Positions 1 to 6,715 are shown, numbered from the stretch's first letter. The stretch: 10,532 nt of DNA from Spirochaetia bacterium (GCA_900769325.1 CAAGGF010000036.1:1-10532); one strand, 5' to 3'. Numbers and translations: made by a program. Notes: a model not told the origin generated them from the letters alone.

Positions 1-174
1 GTTTATTCTTACAGCGTTTTGAGAAGTGCAGATTAAAACAGTTTTCGCATTCTGAACTTTATAAGTGTAAAGACAGATTGTATCAAATCCAGGCTGAATT
101 ATATCCTGAATGAATGAACCGTCTAAATCAAGTTCCGTTAAAATTAAATCAATTTCATTGCAATTTAAAGACAT
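1..174 (-). CDS. NFACT/RqcH-family (FbpA-like) protein, N-terminal fragment cut by the window edge
   Basis: An open frame of 58 codons starts at the ATG at 174 and stays open to base 1, so only the N-terminus is visible. It begins MSLNCNEIDLILTELDLDGS and continues with a FIQDIIQP segment, an LYTYK strand and a TVLICTS strand. This layout (helix, 'GS-I-I-QP', then paired beta strands) matches the N-terminal domain of NFACT/RqcH proteins, once called fibronectin-binding protein A. In other bacteria RqcH binds 60S-like stalled 50S subunits with peptidyl-tRNA and adds C-terminal alanine tails. The ATG overlaps the argC stop codon by one base (TAATG), and an AAGGA Shine-Dalgarno lies at 186-190, about 11 bases upstream, so it is probably translationally coupled to argC. 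The family call rests on a short stretch; the catalytic and coiled-coil parts lie outside the window. Confidence 0.72.
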   Translation of the reverse strand, partial: MSLNCNEIDLILTELDLDGSFIQDIIQPGFDTICLYTYKVQNAKTVLICTSQNAVRIN

Positions 175-1115
175 TATAAACCAGTTCCTTCATCGATGCC
201 CATCATGATATTCATACACTGAACGGCAGCCCCGCTTGCACCTTTTCCAAGATTATCAAAACGGCTTGTAATCATTATGCGCTCGTCATTTCCGTAAACA
301 AAAATCTGCATATTGTTAGTACCCGAAAGAGTGTTTGAAGCGATAAAAGGTTCAGGTAAAACGCCCTCACCCATAAGCGGTTCTGTATGAACGAATTTTG
401 AAGAAGCGTAATGGTTATAAAACATAAGCCAGACATCTTTTAGCGTAACTTTTTTTGAAAGAAGCCGTGTATGAAGCGGAAGAGTTACAGACATTCCTGA
501 ATAATAATCACAAATGTACGGATTAAAAATCGGTTCAAAATCCAGACCTGAAATTTTCTGCATTTCCGGAAGATGCTTGTGTTTTTGAGTGAGTGCATAA
601 AGACGCGGTGAAGAAAGTTCAAAAAAACGCTCAGGATTTTCATACTGCAAAACGGCCTTTTTTCCAGCCCCTGAATAACCGCTTACCGCATGAAAAGAAA
701 CAGGATAATCAGGCGGAAGAATTTTTGATTTTACAAGAGGATATGCCATCGAAATAAAACCGCTTGCATAACAGCCTGGAACCGCAACTCTTTTTGAACC
801 CTCGATTTTTTTCCTGAATTCTAAAGATAATTCCGGGAATCCGTAAGCCCATTCAGGATTTGTTCTGTGAGCAGTTGAAGCATCGATTATTTTTGTAGAA
901 GGATTTGTGCACAAAGAAACCGCTTCGCGAGCTGCATCATCTGGAAGGCACAAAAAAGTATAGTCAGATTCATTTATGAGCCTTGAGCGTTCCTTTGGAT
1001 CTTTTCGTTTTTCTTCATCAATCTGAATAATTTCAATATCCGAACGGTTTTTAAAACGCTCAAAAATCTTTAAACCAGTCGTTCCTTCTTTTCCATCAAT
1101 AAAAACCTTATACAT
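174..1115 (-). CDS. argC: N-acetyl-gamma-glutamyl-phosphate reductase, type 2
   Basis: ArgC catalyses the NADPH-dependent reduction of N-acetyl-gamma-glutamyl phosphate to the semialdehyde, the third step of arginine synthesis from glutamate, in the cytoplasm. The protein has 313 residues from this start, the length of the short type 2 family (type 1 is about 340). Visible motifs are the N-terminal nucleotide-binding 'FIDGKEGTTG', the 'IDASTAHR' loop near residue 80, the catalytic cysteine Cys115 in 'VAVPGCYASG', the 'SGYSGAGKKA' loop near 145-154, and 'HKHLPEM' around 179-185 with the expected catalytic histidine. An upstream in-frame ATG at 1133 adds six residues, but a strong GGAGG at 1120-1124 sits four bases before the ATG at 1115, so I prefer that start. 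It lies 24 bases after the upstream beta-rich protein gene and overlaps the NFACT gene by one base. No other arg genes are visible. Confidence 0.95.
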   Translation of the reverse strand: MYKVFIDGKEGTTGLKIFERFKNRSDIEIIQIDEEKRKDPKERSRLINESDYTFLCLPDDAAREAVSLCTNPSTKIIDASTAHRTNPEWAYGFPELSLEFRKKIEGSKRVAVPGCYASGFISMAYPLVKSKILPPDYPVSFHAVSGYSGAGKKAVLQYENPERFFELSSPRLYALTQKHKHLPEMQKISGLDFEPIFNPYICDYYSGMSVTLPLHTRLLSKKVTLKDVWLMFYNHYASSKFVHTEPLMGEGVLPEPFIASNTLSGTNNMQIFVYGNDERIMITSRFDNLGKGASGAAVQCMNIMMGIDEGTGL

Positions 1116-1139
1116 TTTTCCTCCATCTTCCATAAAAAT

Positions 1140-1994
1140 CTATTCCAATTCAGTCAGAACAAAATTCTTTATGAAATTACGCAGAATTCTGTTCCACATA
1201 ATTTTTACGCCAAAACTGAACTGAAAGCCGGAAGCCATGTGCTTTAAATTATTATCATAATTTTCGGTTCTTGAAAACAGGAATTTATACCCGACTGAAA
1301 AATCAAACATAAAATTTTTTGTAACATACTGTTTCCAGCCGACAACAGGAATTATACTAAAGCCTGCATCATTAATCCAGTTGTAAAGCGAATTTGAGCC
1401 GGAATATGTAATAAAATCAAAACCGAATCCAAATCCCGCATAAAGCCATTCAAGACCTTTGTTAAACGGATAAATATACGAAGAAAGCGAAAGTGAAAAA
1501 ACGAAACAGTTTATGCCCAAATCAGAATCATTATTCGTCTTTAAAGAAATTTCAGACTTTCCCGAAAGAAACTTAAAAATCTTCCTTTCATAATTTATCT
1601 GAAACCCGAAAACATGCTTGTCAAAATTCTGAATCATATAATTTATATTGAAAGAAAAAATCTCATCAAGTCCGTGGTCTTCAAGAGAATTAAAAAATTT
1701 TACAATCGACGGATTTTCATCGTACAAATAATAAATGTCATCATCTTCTTCATTTAATTTTTGAGAAACAAAGTCAATCGGAATGATTTCAAGCGGATCT
1801 TCAGAATTTTTATTTACTTTTCGCGAACGGACAATTTTTTCAGCCTCGTTTAAAACGATTTTTTCTTCCTGAATATTTTCTTTTAATTCATTTGAAAATA
1901 AACATGAAAATGAGAAAATAAAAATTAAAAAGAAAAACTTCGCCTTCACAGAATCTTTCACAGAATCAATTATATAGTAAAACGAGCAAAACAT
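1140..1994 (-). CDS. Hypothetical secreted beta-rich protein, possible outer-membrane beta-barrel
   Basis: I do not recognise a named family. A strongly hydrophobic segment (FFFLIFIFSFSCLF), preceded by Lys-Ala-Lys and followed by Ser-Asn, looks like a Sec signal peptide. Next comes a charged, probably disordered stretch of about 60 residues (many Glu, Asp, Lys). The C-terminal two thirds alternate polar and aromatic/aliphatic residues in strands rich in Phe, Tyr and Gly (for example 'GFGFGFDFITYSG', 'FDFSVGYKFLF', 'GFQFSFGVKIMW'), as in small outer-membrane beta-barrels. About 17 basic residues follow the last predicted strand, which is unusual for a barrel. The ATG at 1994 is used here (a GTG lies at 1997), but neither has a clear Shine-Dalgarno. 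An in-frame GTG at 1949 would place the signal peptide right at the N-terminus and may be the true start. It is first in a minus-strand run with argC. Existence is fairly sure, function unknown. Confidence 0.7.
   Translation of the reverse strand: MFCSFYYIIDSVKDSVKAKFFFLIFIFSFSCLFSNELKENIQEEKIVLNEAEKIVRSRKVNKNSEDPLEIIPIDFVSQKLNEEDDDIYYLYDENPSIVKFFNSLEDHGLDEIFSFNINYMIQNFDKHVFGFQINYERKIFKFLSGKSEISLKTNNDSDLGINCFVFSLSLSSYIYPFNKGLEWLYAGFGFGFDFITYSGSNSLYNWINDAGFSIIPVVGWKQYVTKNFMFDFSVGYKFLFSRTENYDNNLKHMASGFQFSFGVKIMWNRILRNFIKNFVLTELE
1945..1967. repeat. Short 12-base-period tandem duplication at the 5' end of the beta-rich protein gene
   Basis: The 11-base unit ttcacagaatc occurs at 1945-1955 and again at 1957-1967. 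On the minus strand it encodes Asp-Ser-Val-Lys twice in a row, and each copy supplies an in-frame GTG (at 1961 and 1949) just before the signal-peptide-like segment. Two copies only, so it may be chance or a recent small duplication. Confidence 0.6.
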
Positions 1995-2022
1995 CACAAA
2001 ATTTTTCGGTTAGTTTTCCCCA

Positions 2023-2051
2023 TTTACAATTTTACCAATAAAATATATCAT
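2023..2051 (+). promoter_or_regulatory. Sigma-70-type promoter candidate for the PHP phosphatase gene
   Basis: A TTTACA at 2023-2028 (5 of 6 to TTGACA) and a TATCAT at 2046-2051 (5 of 6 to TATAAT) are separated by exactly 17 bases. A start of transcription about seven bases further on would leave a leader of roughly 25 bases before the ATG at 2083. It lies in the 85-base divergent intergenic region. AT-rich sequence makes chance matches common, so confidence is moderate. Confidence 0.45.
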
Positions 2052-2082
2052 AAACACACTTTCAAATAAAAAAGAAACTAAA

Positions 2083-2922
2083 ATGATTAAAACAAATTAT
2101 CACACGCATACAGACTTTTGCGACGGAAACGACTGTATAAGCGATATCATAGAAACTGCAATACAAAAAGATTTTCAAATCATCGGTTTTTCAAGCCACA
2201 GCATCTATCCTTTTGCATCTTCATGGCACATTGCTCCTCGGGAACATAAAAACTATATAAAAGAAATAAACGATGCAAAAAACAAATTTGAAGGAAAAAT
2301 CGAAATTCTTTCAGGATTTGAAGCAGATTTTATTCCCGGACTTTCAAAGCCAGATTTTGAAACTTACAAAAGTTTTTCCCCAGATTACTTAATCGGTTCA
2401 GTTCATTATGTCATAACAAAAAAAGGAAGACTCTGCGTCGATTATTCTGCAGAAAAGCTAAAACAAAAAATCGACGAACTTTTTTCGGGAAATACAAAAA
2501 AACTCACCTGCGAATATTTTGCACTTCAAAGGGAAATGCTTAAAAACGGAAATTTCACGATTCTTGCACACAGCGATTTAATCCGCAAAAACAACGAAAA
2601 ACTCCACCTCTTTAACGAAAACGATTCCTGGTACAGAAAAGAATTAAAAGCCCTTGCAGAACAGGCAGGAAAAAGCGGCGTTATCGCAGAAATAAACACA
2701 GGAGGCCTTGCAAGAAAGACTATAAACTCAGTCTACCCCTCGCAGGAACTTCTTTCGCTTTTTGCAAAAAACAATGTTCCAATTACATTCTCAAGCGACT
2801 GCCACTCAAAAGAAAATTTAGACTTTGCATTCGACATTGCAAAAAAAGAAGCAATCAAAGCCGGATATAAAGAAGTTGCGGTCATCAAAAAAGGCGGAAA
2901 AATCGATTTTCAGAAAATCTGA
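2083..2922 (+). CDS. PHP-domain histidinol-phosphatase (HisJ/HisK family)
   Basis: The 279-residue protein carries the full metal-binding set of a PHP (polymerase and histidinol phosphatase) domain. His7 and His9 sit in 'HTHTDFCDG', His39 in 'FSSHS', Glu80 in 'SGFEADF', His108 in 'IGSVHY', His163 in 'LAHSD', Asp239 and His241 in 'FSSDCHS'. 'EINTGG' near 203-208 is also typical. Length and motif order match the HisJ/HisK histidinol-phosphatases, which dephosphorylate L-histidinol phosphate in histidine synthesis at a trinuclear metal site. No other his genes are in the window, so the substrate is inferred from family alone and another small phosphoester is possible. It is the only plus-strand gene, divergent from the beta-rich protein gene and convergent with the AICAR transformylase. 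The ribosome binding site is weak (AAGAAA before the ATG). I see no plus-strand terminator after the stop. Confidence 0.88.
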   Translation: MIKTNYHTHTDFCDGNDCISDIIETAIQKDFQIIGFSSHSIYPFASSWHIAPREHKNYIKEINDAKNKFEGKIEILSGFEADFIPGLSKPDFETYKSFSPDYLIGSVHYVITKKGRLCVDYSAEKLKQKIDELFSGNTKKLTCEYFALQREMLKNGNFTILAHSDLIRKNNEKLHLFNENDSWYRKELKALAEQAGKSGVIAEINTGGLARKTINSVYPSQELLSLFAKNNVPITFSSDCHSKENLDFAFDIAKKEAIKAGYKEVAVIKKGGKIDFQKI

Positions 2923-2942
2923 CATTTATAAATCTTTCCGCC
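2887..2942 (-). terminator. Rho-independent terminator for the AICAR transformylase gene, inside the 3' end of the convergent gene
   Basis: Read on the minus strand, GGCGGAAA (2942-2935) pairs perfectly with TTTCCGCC (2900-2893), with a possible inner GATTT/AAATC extension across a small bulge. The 3' arm is followed at once by six Ts (2892-2887). It begins 15 bases past the stop of the purine gene at 2958. The plus strand has no T-run after the hairpin, so it looks one-directional. The loop is long (about 34 bases before inner pairing), which lowers certainty a little. Confidence 0.65.
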
Positions 2943-2957
2943 TGTAATTAAAAAAAA

Positions 2958-4133
2958 TTAGTGATGGAAAAGCCTGATTCCTGTAAATGCCATAACCATA
3001 TTATAAGAATCAGCCGTTTCTATAACCTGATCATCGCGAATTGAACCGCCCGGCTCTGCAACTACAGTCACGCCAGATTTTCTTGCCCTTTCAATATTAT
3101 CACCAAACGGGAAGAAAGCATCAGAACCGACTGCAACGCCTGTATTTTTTGAAAGCCATTCTTTCTTTTCTTCTTGAGTGAAAACTTCCGGCTTTACCTT
3201 AAAGAATTTCTGCCATTTTCCTTCTGCAAGAACATCTTCGTATTCATCGCCAATATAAACATCGATTGTATTATCCCTGTCAGCCCTTTTTATACCGTCA
3301 ACAAATTGAAGGGATAATACTTTAGGACTTTGCCTGAGCCACCAGTTGTCGGCCTTTTGACCTGCAAGACGAGTACAGTGAACCCTGCTCTGCTGACCGG
3401 CACCGATTCCAATCGCCTGACCGTCTTTTACATAACAGACAGAATTTGACTGAGTATATTTTAAAACTATAAGTGAAATAACAAGATTCATTTTGTCTTC
3501 TTCGCTCATAGTTTTGTTTTTAGTTACAATATTTGAAAGGCAAGTTTCATCGATTTTTAAGAAATTATGTCCCTGTTCAAAAGTAACGCCAAAAACCTGT
3601 TTTTTTTCAAGTTCACAAGGAACATAATCTTTATCAATTTGAAGAATGCAGTAAGAACCGTTTTTCTTTGCTTTTAAAATCTGAAGGGCCTTTTCTGAAT
3701 AAGAAGGTGCAATGATTCCGTCTGAAACTTCTTTTTTTATAAGAAGTGCAGTTGCTTCATCACATTCATCAGAAAGGGCAATGAAATCGCCAAAACTAGA
3801 CATTCTGTCTGCACCGCGGGCTCTTGCATACGCTGCTGCCATTGGAGAAAGAGCAATGCCGTCTGTAAAATATATTTTTTTAAGAGTCTCAGAAAGTGGT
3901 TTTCCAACCGCAGCACCAGCCGGACTTACATGCTTAAAAGATGCCGCACTCGGAAGGTTTGAAGCGTCTTTTAATTCTTTTACAAGCTGCCAACCGTTTA
4001 ATGCATCAAGAAGATTTATAAAACCAGGTTTACCATTTAAAACTTCAACAGGTAAATCTTTGCCATTTTCCATAAAAACCCGTGCAGGTTTCTGATTCGG
4101 GTTACATCCGTATTTTAACTGTAATTCTTTCAT
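2958..4133 (-). CDS. Stand-alone AICAR formyltransferase (PurH C-terminal domain homologue)
   Basis: The 391-residue protein matches the AICAR transformylase half of bifunctional PurH, which transfers a formyl group from 10-formyl-tetrahydrofolate to AICAR to give FAICAR, the penultimate step of IMP synthesis. The catalytic Lys67-His68 pair is in 'SFKHVSPAGAA'. Other family signatures are 'KYGCNPNQKPAR' at the N-terminus, 'GIGAGQQSRVHCTRLAG', 'SDAFFPFGD', 'EPGGSIRDDQVI' and the terminal 'IRLFHH'. The roughly 200-residue IMP cyclohydrolase domain that precedes this in E. coli PurH (529 residues) is absent, so this is the split, monofunctional form seen in some spirochaetes and clostridia. The frame extends upstream to a TTG at 4169, but the extra residues are hydrophobic and lack a ribosome site; the ATG at 4133 matches the family N-terminus. 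No Shine-Dalgarno is visible before it. It ends at a terminator at 2887-2942. Confidence 0.93.
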   Translation of the reverse strand: MKELQLKYGCNPNQKPARVFMENGKDLPVEVLNGKPGFINLLDALNGWQLVKELKDASNLPSAASFKHVSPAGAAVGKPLSETLKKIYFTDGIALSPMAAAYARARGADRMSSFGDFIALSDECDEATALLIKKEVSDGIIAPSYSEKALQILKAKKNGSYCILQIDKDYVPCELEKKQVFGVTFEQGHNFLKIDETCLSNIVTKNKTMSEEDKMNLVISLIVLKYTQSNSVCYVKDGQAIGIGAGQQSRVHCTRLAGQKADNWWLRQSPKVLSLQFVDGIKRADRDNTIDVYIGDEYEDVLAEGKWQKFFKVKPEVFTQEEKKEWLSKNTGVAVGSDAFFPFGDNIERARKSGVTVVAEPGGSIRDDQVIETADSYNMVMAFTGIRLFHH

Positions 4134-4140
4134 AAATAAA

Positions 4141-4169
4141 AGAATAATATAAAAACAGATGATTTTCAA
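4141..4169 (-). promoter_or_regulatory. Weak promoter candidate upstream of the AICAR transformylase gene
   Basis: On the minus strand a TTGAAA (4169-4164) and a TATTCT (4146-4141) are 17 bases apart. The -35 match is good, the -10 only 4 of 6. If used, transcription would begin within a base or two of the ATG at 4133, giving a leaderless or nearly leaderless message, which would fit the missing Shine-Dalgarno. Read-through from mazG is an alternative. Confidence 0.25.
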
Positions 4170-4210
4170 TTAATACTAAGAAAAGTTCTTAAAAATCATT
4201 CAGAGAAACT

Positions 4211-5119
4211 TTATCGTGCATTTTTCTTTGCAGATTCCCAGAATTTTTCTCGCTCCTCAATATGCTCATCGTCCCACGGAATATTGTTTTCATCCATTTG
4301 GGTTTCAACATAATCAAAGCGTTTTTTAAACTTTCTGTTCGCCTTGTCTAAAGCGACTTCCGGGTTTACACCAAGATGCCTTGAATAATTTACGACAGAA
4401 AAAAGAAGGTCTCCAACTTCATCTTCCAGATTTCTCTGTGCCTCATCTAAAGATTCTGTAGAATACAAAGTAAACGGCTCGACAGTTTTATCGTTCTCCG
4501 GGAATTTTTTTAAGGCATCGCAGAAAGCATCGTTTTTAATTTTTTCAGCCTCTTTTACTTCGCTTATTTCCTCAAGAACTTTCTGAATTACAGAATCAGT
4601 TTCTTTCCAGTCAAAACCTTTTTTAGAGGCCTTTTTTTGAAGTTTGTAAGCCCTAAGCAAAAGCGGAAAATTTTCAGGCACTTCATCTAAAATATGCTTT
4701 TTCTTCCTTGCTTCAACATTGTCTTTTATTTTATTCCACTGCTCTAAAACCTCGCTTGAAGAAGAAACTTTCCCTGTCATTTCAGAAGAGCCTTCGCTTT
4801 CTTTAAAAACATGAGGATGGCGGCGGATAAGTTTTTCTGTAAGGGAAGAAATCACCGAATCAATTGAAAAATCATTTTCCTGCTCATACATATACGAAAT
4901 CATAAGAGTGTTCAAAAACAAATCGCCAAGTTCTTCTTTTACATGAGAAGGATTTTTTTCTGAAATTGCAGACGACGCTTCGATTGCCTCTTCAATTAAT
5001 GCACTTCTCATGCTTTCCGGCGTCTGAACTTTATCCCACGGGCAGCCGTTTTCGGAGCGAAGAATTTCAATCGTCTCAAGAAATTTTAAAAATTCGTTTA
5101 CAATAAGAGTTTTATTCAT
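4211..5119 (-). CDS. mazG: Nucleoside triphosphate pyrophosphohydrolase MazG (two MazG domains)
   Basis: MazG hydrolyses NTPs and dNTPs to the monophosphate and pyrophosphate, clearing aberrant nucleotides. Two all-alpha MazG domains are visible in 302 residues. The first (about 8-105) has 'GCPWDKVQT', the metal-binding Glu44-x-x-Glu47 in 'EEAIEAS', Glu63-x-x-Asp66 in 'EELGDLF', and 'LIRRHPHVF'. The second (about 155-275) has 'KLQKKASKKGFDW', Glu184-x-x-Glu187 in 'EEISEVKE' and Glu234-x-x-Asp237 in 'EDEVGDLLF'. E. coli MazG has about 263 residues. The surplus here is mostly an insertion of about 30 residues between the two metal motifs of the second domain (around 193-229). The conserved 'PWDDEHIEEREKFWE' tail is present. 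It lies 17 bases after pth and is probably last in that operon; its own ribosome site is weak (GGTAA, or a distant AAGG). Confidence 0.93.
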   Translation of the reverse strand: MNKTLIVNEFLKFLETIEILRSENGCPWDKVQTPESMRSALIEEAIEASSAISEKNPSHVKEELGDLFLNTLMISYMYEQENDFSIDSVISSLTEKLIRRHPHVFKESEGSSEMTGKVSSSSEVLEQWNKIKDNVEARKKKHILDEVPENFPLLLRAYKLQKKASKKGFDWKETDSVIQKVLEEISEVKEAEKIKNDAFCDALKKFPENDKTVEPFTLYSTESLDEAQRNLEDEVGDLLFSVVNYSRHLGVNPEVALDKANRKFKKRFDYVETQMDENNIPWDDEHIEEREKFWESAKKNAR

Positions 5120-5136
5120 TTTTGATTACCGCGCCT

Positions 5137-5793
5137 TTAAATTTCAGAAAGTTTTTTCTTTGACCAGTTTTGAAGCAATTTTTCAGGTGAAGATGACAGA
5201 AGAATTTCTGCAAAAAGCCTGTGAGTCTTAAAAAAAACCGAATCTAAAACAATTCTTTCATCTTGAGAAAACGAACTTAAAACATAATCTGCAATGTCAA
5301 TGCCTGAAGGTTTAGAAAGCCCGAATCTAAGCCGCCAGAAATCAGCAGTATTAAAAACAGCTTTCATTGAGCGAAGTCCGTTGTGTCCTCCTAAACCGCC
5401 TGAAAATTTAAGGCTTACAAACCCCAAAGCCATTTCAAGTTCATCGTGAACGACAAGAATTTCTTCTGGTTTGATCTTGAAAAAAGAAGCAAGTTCTATG
5501 GCACTAAGACCGCTATTATTCATATAAGTAAGCGGTTTTAAAAAATACACTTTTGGCGGTGCATTATCGCATACCTTTACAGGACTTCCGTCTTTTGCAC
5601 TGAGGATTTTACTTTCACAGAACAATGACGAAAGTTCTTCGCGGGAGAAAGTTGAAAACTCGCCTTTAAATTTTGGCTGCCATGAAAATCGGGATGAAAA
5701 CGGAAGAGAATCTAAAAACTGCCATGCAACATTATGTCTTGTCTTTGCGTATTCGCTTCCGTAATTTCCAAGGAAAACAACTAACTGAATCAT
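5137..5793 (-). CDS. pth: Peptidyl-tRNA hydrolase
   Basis: Pth cleaves the ester bond of peptidyl-tRNAs released from ribosomes, recycling tRNA in the cytoplasm. Catalytic His20 is exactly at the expected place in 'KTRHNVAW'. Also visible are Asn10 in 'LGNYG', 'LTYMNNSG' (89-95, Asn92 or Asn93 for substrate binding), Asp117 in 'VVHDELE', and 'GGLGGHNGLRS' (132-142) with the His-Asn pair. The 218 residues exceed the E. coli protein (194) mainly through a longer loop at about residues 50-80. Tyr11 replaces the usual proline of the LGNPG motif, while the functional Asn10 is kept. The start codon overlaps the stop of the DUF4340 gene by four bases (ATGA), with no strong Shine-Dalgarno, pointing to translational coupling. 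It is 17 bases ahead of mazG. Confidence 0.95.
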   Translation of the reverse strand: MIQLVVFLGNYGSEYAKTRHNVAWQFLDSLPFSSRFSWQPKFKGEFSTFSREELSSLFCESKILSAKDGSPVKVCDNAPPKVYFLKPLTYMNNSGLSAIELASFFKIKPEEILVVHDELEMALGFVSLKFSGGLGGHNGLRSMKAVFNTADFWRLRFGLSKPSGIDIADYVLSSFSQDERIVLDSVFFKTHRLFAEILLSSSPEKLLQNWSKKKLSEI

Positions 5794-6695
5794 TTTAAAG
5801 TGTCCAGATTTTTTATAAATTTTTCTGAAACATATTTAGAAACTGCAAATTTGTGAGGATTTTCGCTTGAAACGCCCACATATTCATAATCATCTGTCTT
5901 GAATTTATAAATTGAAACAGAAATTTCTTTATTGTCTGAAACGATTTTACAGACAACATCAGCCGTAGTCGGAAGAATCGTATCATCATCGATAAAACTC
6001 TCGCAGTCAAGATAAGAAATGCTTGCAATCCACTGGTCAACTTTTTCATCGTTTACACTAAAATCCAAAGCCTTGCCGGAAGGAAGCCAGGAAGGAGAGC
6101 CTTCAGATTCTTCCTGATTTTTTGAAAATCCCCATTTTGAAGCCGGGAAAGTAAAATCTACGCTGGAAATTGATTCAAGCGGAACTGAATAAATCTTTTT
6201 ACTTACAAGATCACTTTCAGTTTTTGCAACAGTTCCCTGATAATCGCCCTGAACAAGATAAATTTTATCTGAATCGTCGATTGTTAAATAAGACTGTCCG
6301 CCAGTTGAAGTTTTCTTTCCGATTTTTATTTTACGAAGAACTTTATCGCCTTTAAAAGCAAAAGCCGTTACTACCCGTTCATCATTTAAATCGTATTTTT
6401 CTTCTACGACAGAATTGCCTGTTTTTCCTACAACTTCAAGAATTTTTATCTCTTTCAAATATTTTGAAATAAGTTCAACAGTATTTGGAAGAGCCTTATA
6501 ATCGCCTGAAAACCAGTCATCGCCTTTTTTTTCTAAAACTATATCAAGCCCGTGCCCAAAAACCGTAATTTTATCAGGATTTTCTGAAAAAGTTACAGTC
6601 TTTACAGGATTTTTAAGAGATAAAAGCTGCTGAACAACTGCAATCACAAGAAAAACAGCACATAATGATGCTAAAATTAATGTTCGTTTTTTCAT
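5790..6695 (-). CDS. DUF4340-family membrane-anchored protein
   Basis: The 301-residue protein starts with a Lys-Lys-Arg and a single hydrophobic helix (about residues 5-25), so it is probably anchored in the inner membrane with the rest outside the cytoplasm. The body fits DUF4340: a 'DDWFSGDYKALPNTVELISKYL' region is partly seen at 59-80, followed by a 'YDLNDERVV' turn at 101-109, a 'KIKIGKK' strand, 'SYLTIDDSDKIYLVQ' at 135-149, and a later 'DLVSKKIYSVPLESI'. No catalytic motif is visible and the biochemical function is unknown. In many bacteria DUF4340 proteins follow GldG-like genes, as here, where it begins 20 bases after the GldG-like stop with a GGAG at 6707-6710. It ends in an ATGA overlap with pth. 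I infer it is an accessory part of the ABC system. Confidence 0.82.
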   Translation of the reverse strand: MKKRTLILASLCAVFLVIAVVQQLLSLKNPVKTVTFSENPDKITVFGHGLDIVLEKKGDDWFSGDYKALPNTVELISKYLKEIKILEVVGKTGNSVVEEKYDLNDERVVTAFAFKGDKVLRKIKIGKKTSTGGQSYLTIDDSDKIYLVQGDYQGTVAKTESDLVSKKIYSVPLESISSVDFTFPASKWGFSKNQEESEGSPSWLPSGKALDFSVNDEKVDQWIASISYLDCESFIDDDTILPTTADVVCKIVSDNKEISVSIYKFKTDDYEYVGVSSENPHKFAVSKYVSEKFIKNLDTLK

Positions 6696-6715
6696 ATTAT
6701 TTTACGCTCCAAAAT

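Noticed and set aside
1890..1949. Lipoprotein signal in the beta-rich protein because of a Cys near the end of the hydrophobic segment
   Set aside because: The residues before that Cys (Phe-Ser-Phe-Ser) do not form a convincing lipobox; a signal peptidase I site fits better.
3712..4095. Plus-strand open frame of 127 codons inside the AICAR transformylase gene
   Set aside because: It lies wholly antisense to a well-conserved gene, has no ribosome site and no recognisable domain; it is a shadow of the minus-strand codons.
4177..4191. Perfect small inverted repeat (TAAGAA, three-base loop, TTCTTA) between mazG and the purine gene, considered as a mazG terminator
   Set aside because: The stem is A/T-only and has no T-run after it on the minus strand, so it is too weak to call.
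5813..6049. Alternative-frame minus-strand open frames inside the DUF4340 gene (and 6756-6944 inside the GldG-like gene)
   Set aside because: They overlap better-supported frames, have biased composition and show no domain; not evidence of a frameshift because the main frames are intact.
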